In this document: positions 34,926 through 43,231 of the stretch, piece after piece | Numbering within the stretch: the first letter of the stretch is position 1 | How the letters are laid out: each line of letters begins with the position of its first letter | NCBI GenBank assembly: GCA_021647505.1 | Contig: JAKIUN010000029.1 | Span: 1-44,191, forward strand | Direction of reading: 5' to 3' | Origin: Gammaproteobacteria bacterium | GTDB taxonomy: Bacteria > Pseudomonadota > Gammaproteobacteria > SZUA-152 | Length of the DNA: 44,191 bases | Program-made: the position numbers and the translations under genes | The notes under the pieces: model-generated | What the model was told of the DNA's origin: nothing | The model's database searches: none | The model's input: the letters and a program-made list of their open reading frames with translations, nothing else

Positions 34926-35729
34926 CTATCCGATGACCTCCACCGGCTGGTCAACGGCCAGTTGACCCTCGCCGTCGGCAATCACATTCTGGCCGAAAAA
35001 AATCTTGTGGTCGCGCAGGCGGTAAGTCGCAAGGGTACGCAGAGGCTCAGCATCGGCGTGGCGTTTACCTGTGGCGGGGTCGACAGTGGGAATCACGCAG
35101 CGGCTGCAGGGCTTGACCACGCGCAGGGTGAGATCACCGATGCGCAGACGTTTCCACTGATCTTCTGCATAGGGTTCGGCGCCATCGATGACCAGATTAG
35201 GCCGGAAACGGCGCATGGACAGCGGCTCGGTCAGCCGGTTATTGAGGTTGTCCAGCGAGGCCTGGGTGATTAACAAAATAGGGAAGCCGTCACTGAAGGC
35301 GGTGATGTCGCCGGTCTGGGCATAGATGGGATCCACCGCGCGCTGGCCGTCGTTGGGAAAATACACCAGCCGGCAGGTGATACCGAGGAAACGGCCCAGC
35401 CACCCGGCGGCCGCGTCACCGCAGTCCAGCGCGTGGCAGCGGTCGTCCCACACGATGACCTCACGGGTCGGCATCTCCGGGGTGTGCGCGATTTGCAGTT
35501 CGTCCATGCCCGGCGCCGACAGGCGCAGGCCGTTGGCCAGGGGCTCGGGCTGAATCAGACACATGCGTGATCGCTCGCGCTGAGTGAGGTAACGGTCGCG
35601 GTCGTCCACCACCATCCAGCGGCGGTCGTTGTGCAGGCCAAAGCGCTCCACCGCCGACTGTTGCAGGGCAATACCGCCAAGGGATTTGACCGGGTAGATG
35701 CTGAGTTCGCTGACGCGCAGGTTCGACAC
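34926..35729 (-). CDS. MOSC-domain protein (YcbX-like)
   Basis: 267 residues starting at GTG 35729 (GGAG upstream). N-terminal MOSC beta-barrel (SELSIYPVKSLGGIALQQSAVERFGLHNDRRWMVVD) and C-terminal MOSC domain with FRPNLVIDG, WKRLRIGDLTLRVVKPCSRCVIPTVDPATG. The Cys in KPCSRC is the usual active-site position of the family that binds the molybdenum cofactor and reduces N-hydroxylated compounds. No ferredoxin domain is fused. Partner reductase not seen. Confidence 0.85.
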   Translation of the reverse strand: MSNLRVSELSIYPVKSLGGIALQQSAVERFGLHNDRRWMVVDDRDRYLTQRERSRMCLIQPEPLANGLRLSAPGMDELQIAHTPEMPTREVIVWDDRCHALDCGDAAAGWLGRFLGITCRLVYFPNDGQRAVDPIYAQTGDITAFSDGFPILLITQASLDNLNNRLTEPLSMRRFRPNLVIDGAEPYAEDQWKRLRIGDLTLRVVKPCSRCVIPTVDPATGKRHADAEPLRTLATYRLRDHKIFFGQNVIADGEGQLAVDQPVEVIG

Positions 35730-35837
35730 GCGGTGTCTCCAAGGGGGTTATTGTGTTTTGACGCAGGAAGGTTACTCAATCCATCAACGAAAGAACAGAG
35801 GCCGGGCCGGGTATTTTGTTCCTGGCGGACGCTGCCG

Positions 35838-36656
35838 TCAGGTACCTGCGAGCGTGTCCTGTAGCCAGACGTGCCAAGCCTCGAACAGTTCGCTGTCCAC
35901 GGCGGCGACCGCCGTGCGTGCCTGCAGAGTGGGGGTGAACACGGGTTCGCCCGTCAGGGTGGCGGCATGGCCGCCAGTGCACTGGAAGATAAAGTGGCCG
36001 GCGGCATAATCCCACAGGTTTTGTTTGCCGTGCAGATAGAGATGTCCCCGGCCCGCAGCGAGCCAGCACCAGTCCAGGGCCACGGCGCCAAAGCTACGCT
36101 GCGAGGCGTAGGGTGGCGTGGTGGCCAGGCGGGCCGCCAGGGATGCCGGTAGGCGTTTGAAGTCCACTATGGCGGTGGATTGTTGCAGGGCCAGGTCGGC
36201 GCAAGCAAGTTGCAGGGGATTGCCATTGAGAGTGGCTGGCGTATCGTCGGCGGCGGCAAAGCATTCGTCGCGTAGCGGGTCGTAGACTACCCCCAGCACC
36301 ACTCGCCCTTGCTGGATCAGGGCCAGCGATACAGCGAAATAAGGGATGCCGGCAGCGAAATTGCTGGTGCCATCCAGTGGGTCGAGACACCACAGAGGTT
36401 GCCTGTCGGTAAGCAGGCGGGCTTGTTCTGTCGCCGACATTTCTTCACCGAGAAGGCGGATATGTGGCCACTGTGCTTGCAGGCGGGTGGTGAGGCGTTC
36501 CTGCATAGCGAGATCGGCCTCGGTGACGAAGCTGCCGTCGGTCTTGGTCTGACGTGATACATGAGCGAGGCGGGGCAGCAGCTCTGTCCGTGCGGTGGCA
36601 ATCACCAAGGACTGTACATGCTGCAGATCCGGCGCCATGAAGTGCTTGATGGGCAT
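35838..36656 (-). CDS. Inositol-monophosphatase-family phosphatase
   Basis: 272 residues. Family motifs: LLGEEM, LDPLDGTSNFAAGIPYFAVSLAL (metal ligands Asp-Pro-Leu-Asp-Gly-Thr) and KQNLWDYAAGHFI. The family acts on small phosphomonoesters (inositol phosphate, PAP, fructose bisphosphate); the sequence does not show which. Start ATG 36656 has GGAG about 12 bases upstream; ATG 36638 is an alternative. No obvious operon partner. Confidence 0.85.
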   Translation of the reverse strand: MPIKHFMAPDLQHVQSLVIATARTELLPRLAHVSRQTKTDGSFVTEADLAMQERLTTRLQAQWPHIRLLGEEMSATEQARLLTDRQPLWCLDPLDGTSNFAAGIPYFAVSLALIQQGRVVLGVVYDPLRDECFAAADDTPATLNGNPLQLACADLALQQSTAIVDFKRLPASLAARLATTPPYASQRSFGAVALDWCWLAAGRGHLYLHGKQNLWDYAAGHFIFQCTGGHAATLTGEPVFTPTLQARTAVAAVDSELFEAWHVWLQDTLAGT

Positions 36657-36779
36657 AGCTTAAAATAGCTCCTGTTAGTCTGTCTGGATTGAATTCCCCG
36701 TAGCTCGCCTCAAGCACCTACTTTTGGTGCTGCGAATGTCCTCCAGCCTGGCTGTTGTCACTGCTGAAGGTATCGTCTT

Positions 36780-36860
36780 GTAGGGTGGGCAGGCTTTTCA
36801 TGCCCACGCGGAATACCGTAGGACAGATAAAATGCGTGGGCACAATAAGACGCACCCTAC
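36780..36860. repeat. Palindromic small repeat with 8-bp ends
   Basis: GTAGGGTG (36780-36787) and CACCCTAC (36853-36860) form inverted ends of an 81-base unit. Inside, GTGGGCA and TGCCCAC form a hairpin, and GCGTGGGCAC repeats the motif. Such GTAGGGTGGGCA elements occur in many gammaproteobacterial genomes. Only one copy is seen here. Confidence 0.6.
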
Positions 36861-36930
36861 GACCTGCGCAGGTTTTTTGTTTGAACGCCCAAGCGTTTGA
36901 ACGGGCCGTGTAATACCCCGCTTTCGCATG

Positions 36931-37107
36931 GGAACGTGCACGAAATAACATCCCGATCTTGCATCTCCTCTTCAGCCCGTCTTTGCCCGTTCTTCAATCA
37001 CAAAAGCTCAAAATAGAACAACTATTTCTGCGCTTTTGTTCAATCAGAACGAACAAATACAGACTAAATATGAGCGCCATATCAGGATGTTATTTCGTGC
37101 ACGTTCC
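36931..37107. mobile_element. 177-bp MITE-like element with perfect 23-bp terminal inverted repeats
   Basis: The first 23 bases (36931-36953, starting GGAACGTGCACG) are the exact reverse complement of the last 23 (37085-37107). The internal 131 bases have no coding frame and are AT-rich relative to the neighbours. The left end abuts ATG and the right end ATAG, with no obvious target duplication. It lies in the spacer between the phosphatase and DUF1415 genes. Confidence 0.7.
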
Positions 37108-37120
37108 ATAGCAGGATAGC

Positions 37121-37690
37121 TTATCGTTTGCCGCTGTTTTTGCAGCAGGTCGCCAACAGCGCCTGCATTTCCAGCGAGCCTTTTTCACGCGCCAAGGCTA
37201 TGTTGCGTTCGGGAATCAGTTCCGCTTGTGGATAGCTGGCCACGGCGCGTTCGATGCTGGACTCGCGGATCAGGTGCAGGAGCGGAAAAGGTGAACGATT
37301 GGTGTAATTGGCGGGGTCGCCGGCCGGTGCGTCGGCAAAGCGGTATTCGGGGTGGAAGCTGGCGAGTTGGTAAATTCCCCGGTAGCCCTGCTCGACCAGC
37401 AACGCATTGGCCATTTCCAGCAGGTCGAGGAAGGTATCGAAGGCGGCAAAGCCCTGCGGCAGGATCAGCAGGCTGGTTTCGATCTCCGGATCTCGGTCGA
37501 GCAGGGTGCATTCATCGATCAGGGCGAGCAGGTACTGTTCCAGAGAGTCCTCACGGATTACCTTGAAGCGGACGCTGTTACGATCCAACTCCCGCCGGGC
37601 GAAGGGGCAGAAGTTCAGCGCCACAATCACGGCGTCGATCCATGCCCGGGTCTGGGTGATAGCCTGATGATCTGTTGTCTGCTGCATCAT
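37121..37690 (-). CDS. DUF1415 family protein
   Basis: 189 residues (MMQQTTDHQAITQTRAWIDA). Conserved stretches: VIVALNFCPFARRE, LLILPQGFAAFDTFLDLLEMAN, IYQLASFHPEYRFADAPAGDPANYTNRSPFPLLHLIRE. These are typical of DUF1415, whose function is not known. It begins 2 bases after the regA stop, so it is translationally coupled to the regulator. I see no membrane segment. Confidence 0.85.
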   Translation of the reverse strand: MMQQTTDHQAITQTRAWIDAVIVALNFCPFARRELDRNSVRFKVIREDSLEQYLLALIDECTLLDRDPEIETSLLILPQGFAAFDTFLDLLEMANALLVEQGYRGIYQLASFHPEYRFADAPAGDPANYTNRSPFPLLHLIRESSIERAVASYPQAELIPERNIALAREKGSLEMQALLATCCKNSGKR

Positions 37691-37692
37691 AC

Positions 37693-38238
37693 TCAGGTTC
37701 TGGTGGGCCTTTTCTGTAGTTTACGCTGTAATGTGCGGCGATGCATGCCGAGGGCGCGTGCGGCGGCGGAGATGTTGCCGTTGTTCTCCATCAACACCTT
37801 CTGTAGATGTTCCCATTCCAGACGTTTGACCGATAGGGGGTTCTCCGCCACGGGCACGGCGGGGTCGCCGGTATGGCGCGCCAGGGCATGGATGATTTCA
37901 TCGGCGCTGGCAGGTTTAGTAAGGTAGTGGGTGGCGCCGAGTTTAATGGCTTCCACGGCGGTGGCGATGCTGGCGTAGCCGGTGAGCATGACCATGCGCA
38001 GGTCGGTGTTCATGGCCTTGAGCCCCTTCACCAGTTCCAGCCCGGATTCGTGGCCGATACGCAGGTCGATAATGGCGTATTCCGGGTTGTGGTCGCCGGC
38101 CAGTTCCAGCCCGCCGGCCAGATCGGTGGCGGTATAGACCTCGAAATCGCGTTTCTCCAGGGCCTGGGCGAGCACGCGACAGAAGGTGGGATCGTCATCC
38201 ACTAACAGCAGTGTCGGTTTGTCGTGAGTACTGTTCAT
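37693..38238 (-). CDS. regA: RegA/PrrA/ActR-family response regulator
   Basis: 181 residues. Receiver domain: LLVDDDPTF, phosphoacceptor Asp58 in AIIDLRIGHESG, MLTGYAS, Lys108 in YLTKPAS. C-terminal Fis-like HTH (about 140-178): WEHLQKVLMENNGNISAAARALGMHRRTLQRKLQKR. This is the RegA/PrrA/ActR/RoxR layout, global regulators of redox-linked genes. It overlaps its sensor by 4 bases and is coupled to the DUF1415 gene. Confidence 0.9.
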   Translation of the reverse strand: MNSTHDKPTLLLVDDDPTFCRVLAQALEKRDFEVYTATDLAGGLELAGDHNPEYAIIDLRIGHESGLELVKGLKAMNTDLRMVMLTGYASIATAVEAIKLGATHYLTKPASADEIIHALARHTGDPAVPVAENPLSVKRLEWEHLQKVLMENNGNISAAARALGMHRRTLQRKLQKRPTRT

Positions 38239-39542
38239 GGGCGGATTCCAATCAGGGGCAGGTTGATGCAGGTACAGGTACCACCGGTCTCGCGCCAGCG
38301 ATGGCTGATGTGGCCGCCGAGGCGTTCGACGACGGCATGGGCGAGGAACAGACCGACGCCCAGGCCCTGCTTCTTGCTGCTGAACGGGGTTTTGCCGGCG
38401 GCCGAGACGGCGGCCTCGCTGATGCCGGGGCCGCGGTCAAGGATGTGGATATCCAGGCTCTGTGCATTCCAGCTGGCTTGCAGTTCGACGCTGTCGGGTG
38501 AGACATCGGCAGCATTGTTGAGGATGTTGGTCAGGGCCTGGGTGAGGGCGCGGTCGGCCAGCATGGACGGGGCGGGTTGTGGGCCTTTCAGTTGCGGAGC
38601 AAAGGAGACGCCGGGTCGTTCGACTTGCCACTGCTGCGTGAGCTGACGCAGGTAGCGATCCACCGGCAGTAATTGCCCTTCGTCGGCACGCTGTTTGCCG
38701 GCGGAGGCGGAGATCACCGAGAGTGCATCTTTGCAGCGGTCGATTTGTTCGCGAATCAGCTGTAGCTGTTCGGCTTGTTCACTGTCTCTTTGCGTCGGTT
38801 TTATTGTGACCGAATTATAGCCGAGATCCAGCAGCAGATCATCGACCACCAGGGCGATGGTGCCCAGGGGAGTGCCCAGTTCATGTGCGGCGCCGGCGGC
38901 GAGGGTGCCGAGGGCGACCAGACGCTCGTCGCGCAGGGCCTGTTCGCGGGCCTCCGCCAGTACGCGGTCACGGTCGCGCAGGGTGCGGGCCATATTGGTG
39001 ACGAAATAGGACACCAGCACGGCACTGAGCACAAAGCCGAACCACATGCCGAAGACGTGCTGGGTGAAACCGCTGTCGTGCTGCATATGTGGCATGGTAT
39101 CGGCTGGTTGCAGGGGAATGTAAAAGAACATCAGCAGCGAGTAACAAGCCACGGTGAGTCCAGCCATGGCCCAGACATAGGCGGTTGGCAGTACGGTGGC
39201 GGCGATCATCAGTGGTAGCAGATAGAACCAGGCAAAGGGATTGGTGGCGCCGCCGGTGCAATAGAGAAGGACACTGAAGGTGAGGGCGTCGGTGACCAGC
39301 TGAAAGAAAAATTCACCATCGGACACCGGCCGGGGCTGGCGCGCACGCCACCAGGTGAACAGATTCCAGAGGCTATGCACGAGCAGGATGAGGGCCAGCG
39401 GCAGCATCGGCAGCGGCAGGCCGAGCCATAGCTGGCCGATACCGATGAGCAATATCTGCATGCTGATGCTGATGGTGCGCAGCCCGGCGATACGGCGCAG
39501 GTTGTGTTGTGTGGAGGCGTAGCGGCTATTGGCAGTCAACAT
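38235..39542 (-). CDS. regB: RegB/PrrB-family redox sensor histidine kinase
   Basis: 435 residues from ATG 39542. A start at 39650 is open but would cover the divergent promoter region. The N-terminal domain has several membrane helices (about 25-190) with GGATNPF, the quinone-binding signature of RegB. Kinase core: His220 in AGAAHELGTPLGTIAL (redox kinases of this group have the GxxHELxTPL box), ATPase motifs ALTNILNNAADVS, DRGPGI and GLGVGLFLAHAVVERLGG. It senses quinone redox state and controls RegA (family knowledge). No strong ribosome binding site at 39542. Confidence 0.9.
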   Translation of the reverse strand: MLTANSRYASTQHNLRRIAGLRTISISMQILLIGIGQLWLGLPLPMLPLALILLVHSLWNLFTWWRARQPRPVSDGEFFFQLVTDALTFSVLLYCTGGATNPFAWFYLLPLMIAATVLPTAYVWAMAGLTVACYSLLMFFYIPLQPADTMPHMQHDSGFTQHVFGMWFGFVLSAVLVSYFVTNMARTLRDRDRVLAEAREQALRDERLVALGTLAAGAAHELGTPLGTIALVVDDLLLDLGYNSVTIKPTQRDSEQAEQLQLIREQIDRCKDALSVISASAGKQRADEGQLLPVDRYLRQLTQQWQVERPGVSFAPQLKGPQPAPSMLADRALTQALTNILNNAADVSPDSVELQASWNAQSLDIHILDRGPGISEAAVSAAGKTPFSSKKQGLGVGLFLAHAVVERLGGHISHRWRETGGTCTCINLPLIGIRP

Positions 39543-39643
39543 GGTATGGGTGGGTATCGGTTGCGGTCGGTGCCTCTGATGATTCCAGTCAGTCAGAGGT
39601 TTCCGAACATTATCCGGTAATGCCTGGCCACTGTCAGCGGCCT

Positions 39644-39658
39644 GCGACACTTTGTCAC
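39644..39658. promoter_or_regulatory. RegA-box-like sequence in the divergent promoter region
   Basis: GCGACACTTTGTCAC matches the RegA/PrrA consensus as I recall it (GNGRCRTTNNGNCGC) at 13 of 15 positions. It also forms an imperfect palindrome, TGCGACA and TGTCACA. It lies between regB (minus) and the lipoprotein operon (plus), 80 bases before the latter's start codon. Confidence 0.4.
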
Positions 39659-39737
39659 ATTCTCAGTACAGAGGGTGCGGATTACGATGGGGTATCGGAG
39701 GGGCGTTGCCCCGTGACCCGCATGTAAGGAGTCGAGA

Positions 39738-41402
39738 ATGAAACGTGTATCCACTCTGTCGGTCTGGCTGAAACTGGCCGTTATTCCCCTGGCCGGATTT
39801 TTGGCGGCCTGCGGCAGCTCTTCCAATGACGAGGGTATGGATACCACGGCCGTGACGGGCTCGGTGACAGCGGCACCCGTGGAGGGTGCCAGTGTGGTGG
39901 CCCGGGACAGGGCTGGCAATACCCTGGCGGGCCCGGTCAATACGGCGGCCGATGGGACTTATACGCTGCACATTGCCAATGCATTATTGGCCTCAGATCT
40001 GCTGTTGGAGTCTTCGGGCGGTACCTACGTCGATGAGGCCACGGGACTGAGTGCCACTGCGGGTAGCCTTGCCGCCCACATCGCGGGTGGCAGTCTGTCG
40101 GCTGCTACGCAAGTGCACATGACACCGGCAACGACCATTGTTCATGATTTGGTGCAGACCCATGGCATGAGCCTGAGCGCCGCGCAGTCGGCCTTTGAAA
40201 CGGCCTTCGGTTTTGGCGCGGAGACCTCGGTGGCGCCGGTCGATGCCACCGATCCAGCGGCGGGGGCGAGTGATGCCCAATTGTTGGCCGGCCTGCACGC
40301 CGCGGCCTTCAGTCAGCTGACCATGGATCTGGGACTGACGACCACTGAGCAGTTCGATCTGTTGCCGGCATTGGCCGAGGATCTGGCCGTCGGCAGTCTC
40401 GACGGTATCGGCGCCAATGGTGCGGTGACGGTGGTTGGTTCGACACTGCTGCCGGCCGATATCCAAAACCGCTTTGGTCAGGCAATGCTGGGTTTTCATG
40501 TGGGTGGGCGTAACGACACCGGTTTGTCCAATGAGAAAATTGGTGCTGTACCCTTTGCCAAGCTGGCGCTGAGCGATAGTTATAAGGTGGAATATCTGTC
40601 CGGCATGATGGGAACGATGGCGGGTAAAACCGCCTTTAAACTGCGTGTGTCGAATCTCGCCGATGATACGGCGGCAACGAGCCTGAACCTTTCCCTGATG
40701 CCGATGATGTACATGGCCTCGGGCATGATGCACAGCTCACCCATTGGTGGTTGCAGCGAGAGTGCCACGGCGGGTGAGTACGATTGCACGGTCTATTACC
40801 TGATGGCCTCGGCCATGAGCAACGGCATGTCTATGGGTTACTGGCAACTGAAGGTGATGATCGGCGACATGATGGGTGAGTCCGTCACCTTTTCGCCTGC
40901 GGTAATGATGGCCATGGGCGATACCGCCAAGGTGACCCTGAGAGGCCATACGACGGGTAGCGACATGATTGCCGGCATAGCGATGGATGGTGGCATGGCC
41001 ATGCCGGAGAACCGCAGCTACTACCTGTTCAAGGACAGCCTGAGCGGCATGACCGGCAACCATACACTGAGGCTATTTGTCGCCGCCAAGGAAAGCATGA
41101 TGAGCTACAAGGCCGTCTCTGTTGGCTCGGTGCTGAATAGTGGTGATGCCGCGTATGAGCTGACGGTGGCTTCGATGGCTGTCGAGATATCCACCGATGG
41201 CTCGACCTGGATCGACGCCAGTAACAGTGGCAATGGCCTCTGGACGGCCACTGGCATCACAGGCTTGACGGACGGCAGCGCCGGTAACGTCTATGTTCGC
41301 CTAACGGTCAATGGTGAGCAGAAGACCACCAATGGTGCAATTCCCTCCGGCGATGGCAGCAATGATTACGGTACCTTCATGCTGACCCCGGGCGGGATGT
41401 GA
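39738..41402 (+). CDS. Methionine-rich lipoprotein of unknown function
   Basis: 554 residues. A lipoprotein signal with lipobox LAAC (Cys25) follows a hydrophobic stretch. An N-terminal carboxypeptidase-regulatory-like beta domain (about 38-95: VTGSVTAAPVEGASVVARDR, AADGTYTLHI) is followed by a helical part (to about 265) and then a Met-rich middle (about 310-420: LMPMMYMASGMMHSS, MASAMSNGMSMGYWQLKVMI, MMAMGDT). Two Cys sit at GGCSESA and YDCTVYY. A C-terminal beta region follows (about 440-550). Clustered Met could bind copper (inference). First gene of a tight five-gene operon, with ribosome binding site AAGGAG. Family not recognised. Confidence 0.8.
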   Translation: MKRVSTLSVWLKLAVIPLAGFLAACGSSSNDEGMDTTAVTGSVTAAPVEGASVVARDRAGNTLAGPVNTAADGTYTLHIANALLASDLLLESSGGTYVDEATGLSATAGSLAAHIAGGSLSAATQVHMTPATTIVHDLVQTHGMSLSAAQSAFETAFGFGAETSVAPVDATDPAAGASDAQLLAGLHAAAFSQLTMDLGLTTTEQFDLLPALAEDLAVGSLDGIGANGAVTVVGSTLLPADIQNRFGQAMLGFHVGGRNDTGLSNEKIGAVPFAKLALSDSYKVEYLSGMMGTMAGKTAFKLRVSNLADDTAATSLNLSLMPMMYMASGMMHSSPIGGCSESATAGEYDCTVYYLMASAMSNGMSMGYWQLKVMIGDMMGESVTFSPAVMMAMGDTAKVTLRGHTTGSDMIAGIAMDGGMAMPENRSYYLFKDSLSGMTGNHTLRLFVAAKESMMSYKAVSVGSVLNSGDAAYELTVASMAVEISTDGSTWIDASNSGNGLWTATGITGLTDGSAGNVYVRLTVNGEQKTTNGAIPSGDGSNDYGTFMLTPGGM

Positions 41403-41409
41403 GCGCGTC

Positions 41410-42390
41410 ATGTCATCTAACGCTATAAAGGCGATCCTGCTGGTTGGGGTCGCCTGTGGTTTCTCATTCACGTCCCCGACGTCCTGGGCCGCTTCCTGTT
41501 GTGGCGGCGGCTCGTCTTCGTCGCTGATCATGCCCAAGTTTTCGCGCGCGATGGTGAACCTGTCCGTGGATATGGAAAATTACAATGGCTTCTGGGATTC
41601 GCAGGGCGACTACCGCCCGGATCCCGAGGGCTCGGATCTCAATCAGTACCGTATCAACCTGGGCTATGCCCACCGCTTTGCTTCACGTTGGCAGGGCAGC
41701 GTGATCCTTCCCTACGTGTGGAACAATAATGACTACACCGGCTTGACATCGAACACCCAGGGCCTGGGGGATACCACCCTCAATCTCTGGTACGAAAGCT
41801 TCGACAAAATCACCTGCGTGTGGAAGGTGCGTAAGTGGGCCGACCTGAAACCGGCGGTCTATCTGGGCGGCTCGCTCACCGTACCCACCGGCGTCTCCCG
41901 TTTCGACAGCGTGGCCAACAGCTTTGATATTACCGGCCGGGGCTTCTATCGCCTGGACGCCAACATGCTGGTGGAAAAGACCATCTACCCGTGGAATGTC
42001 TTGTTGTCGTTGTCCTACGGAAAATACCTCGAACGCAACGTCAATCGCGACTACGGCAACTACGTCGAGCCGAGCCGCCGCAAGCTGGGCGACCGCAAGC
42101 TGGCCACCCTCTCGGGCGGCTATACCTATTTCCTCGAATCCATGGATACGCTGACCTTTACCCTGGCCTATTCGCATTTGCAGGAAGGTGATGGCCGCAT
42201 CGACGGCCGCCCCGATCCCAGTACCCGCATGGAAAAGAATTCCCTCGCCGGCACCGTCGCCTGGTCCACCATGGATCGCGACTGGATCTTCAAGGGCACC
42301 CTCAGCCACGCTGTGCCCAGAAATGATTGGGGTGAAAACTTTCCCGTCACCAACACCCTGAGCTTCGAGGTGAGTCATGTCCTTCGCTAG
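41410..42390 (+). CDS. Outer-membrane beta-barrel-like protein with a CCGGG N-terminus
   Basis: 326 residues. Signal peptide (about 1-27, cleaved near TSWA), then ASCCGGGSSSS, an unusual Cys-pair/Gly/Ser start. The body reads as alternating aromatic/polar strands of a porin-like barrel (YRINLGYAHRFASRWQGSVILPYVW, LGDTTLNLWYESF, AVYLGGSLTVPTGVS, LSLSYGKYLERN, LTFTLAYSHLQEG) and ends in a barrel-like strand (NTLSFEVSHVLR). It might bind metal through CCGGG (inference). It starts 7 bases after the lipoprotein gene and overlaps the next by 14. Not assigned to a named family. Confidence 0.75.
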   Translation: MSSNAIKAILLVGVACGFSFTSPTSWAASCCGGGSSSSLIMPKFSRAMVNLSVDMENYNGFWDSQGDYRPDPEGSDLNQYRINLGYAHRFASRWQGSVILPYVWNNNDYTGLTSNTQGLGDTTLNLWYESFDKITCVWKVRKWADLKPAVYLGGSLTVPTGVSRFDSVANSFDITGRGFYRLDANMLVEKTIYPWNVLLSLSYGKYLERNVNRDYGNYVEPSRRKLGDRKLATLSGGYTYFLESMDTLTFTLAYSHLQEGDGRIDGRPDPSTRMEKNSLAGTVAWSTMDRDWIFKGTLSHAVPRNDWGENFPVTNTLSFEVSHVLR

Positions 42391-42925
42391 ACGGCTATTG
42401 ATAATGCTTGCGCTGATGTTGTTGGCCGGTTGTGACAACATGCAGGATGACCTCAGCCCTTCCGGTGCGGACAGGCGTCCCGACGTGGTGCTCGGCAGCG
42501 TTGGCCCGCAGGTGGGCCAGATCGCTCCCGACTTCACTCTTGACGACACCCTGTATACGCCGCATACCCTGTCTACTGAACTGGGCCGCACCCGTGCCGT
42601 GGTACTTTACTTCAACATGTGGTGTCCCATTTGCGATACCCATGCCAACCACATGCGACAGCATATTGTGTCGGACTTCCCCAATGTGCGTTTCTTCCTC
42701 ATCGACTACGTCAGTGGCTCGGTGTCTTTTAGTCGCAGCAATCAAGTCGCTAGTGGTTATACCGACTTCACCGTACTGGTACCCACCAGCGACAGCTTCA
42801 CTAAACGCTATCAAGCCACCATGGGCAGTACGGTGGTGATCGATGCCAGTGGACAGATCGTGCGCATGAATGAAGACTATCTCGACGGTAACAAGTTGCG
42901 TACCACCTTGGAAGCCCTGCCATGA
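42377..42925 (+). CDS. Thioredoxin-fold lipoprotein (CPIC)
   Basis: 182 residues. Lipobox LAGC (Cys19). The core is AhpC/TSA- or Sco-like: GQIAPDFTLDDTLYTPHTLS, LYFNMWCPICDTHANHMRQH with Cys-Pro-Ile-Cys at about 82-85, then GSTVVIDASGQIVRMNEDYLDG. It should be an envelope thiol-disulfide or metal-handling protein anchored by lipid. It overlaps the barrel gene by 14 bases and the cytochrome gene by 4. Confidence 0.85.
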   Translation: MSFARRLLIMLALMLLAGCDNMQDDLSPSGADRRPDVVLGSVGPQVGQIAPDFTLDDTLYTPHTLSTELGRTRAVVLYFNMWCPICDTHANHMRQHIVSDFPNVRFFLIDYVSGSVSFSRSNQVASGYTDFTVLVPTSDSFTKRYQATMGSTVVIDASGQIVRMNEDYLDGNKLRTTLEALP

Positions 42926-43203
42926 GACGCGTGTTGCTGGGGATTTTGTTGATCACGGGTGCAGCCGGTACACTACTGGCTGCTGACGGCGAATTCAGTG
43001 AACAGCAGGCTCAGGGCAAGGTGTTGTTCGAGGCACGTTGCGTGGCCTGTCACCAGTTGCCCGAGCCCGACATGCTGACAGAAAATCAATGGAAGCGCCT
43101 GCTGCAACTCATGCAAAAACGCATGCAACAGGCCGATATGCCACCGCTTGACGAGGAAGAATTCGCACAGGTACATGCCTATCTTGCTTCGCAGTCGAAG
43201 TAG
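42922..43203 (+). CDS. Small monohaem cytochrome c
   Basis: 93 residues with a signal peptide (about 1-20, cleaved near LLA-ADG). Haem motif CVACH at 40-44 and a possible distal Met73 in QQADMPPLDEEE. The C-terminus is short and helical (FAQVHAYLASQS). A periplasmic electron carrier, overlapping the previous gene by 4 bases (ATGA). The mature chain of about 72 residues is near the lower limit for class I cytochromes. Confidence 0.88.
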   Translation: MRRVLLGILLITGAAGTLLAADGEFSEQQAQGKVLFEARCVACHQLPEPDMLTENQWKRLLQLMQKRMQQADMPPLDEEEFAQVHAYLASQSK

Positions 43204-43231
43204 GGCGGGGAGAATGAAGCAAAGGTAGAAG

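Noticed and set aside
39543-39650. N-terminal extension of the RegB-like kinase
   Set aside because: The extra 36 residues are polar and unlike the family, and they would cover the divergent promoter region with the RegA-box-like site. ATG 39542 is preferred, although its ribosome binding site is weak.
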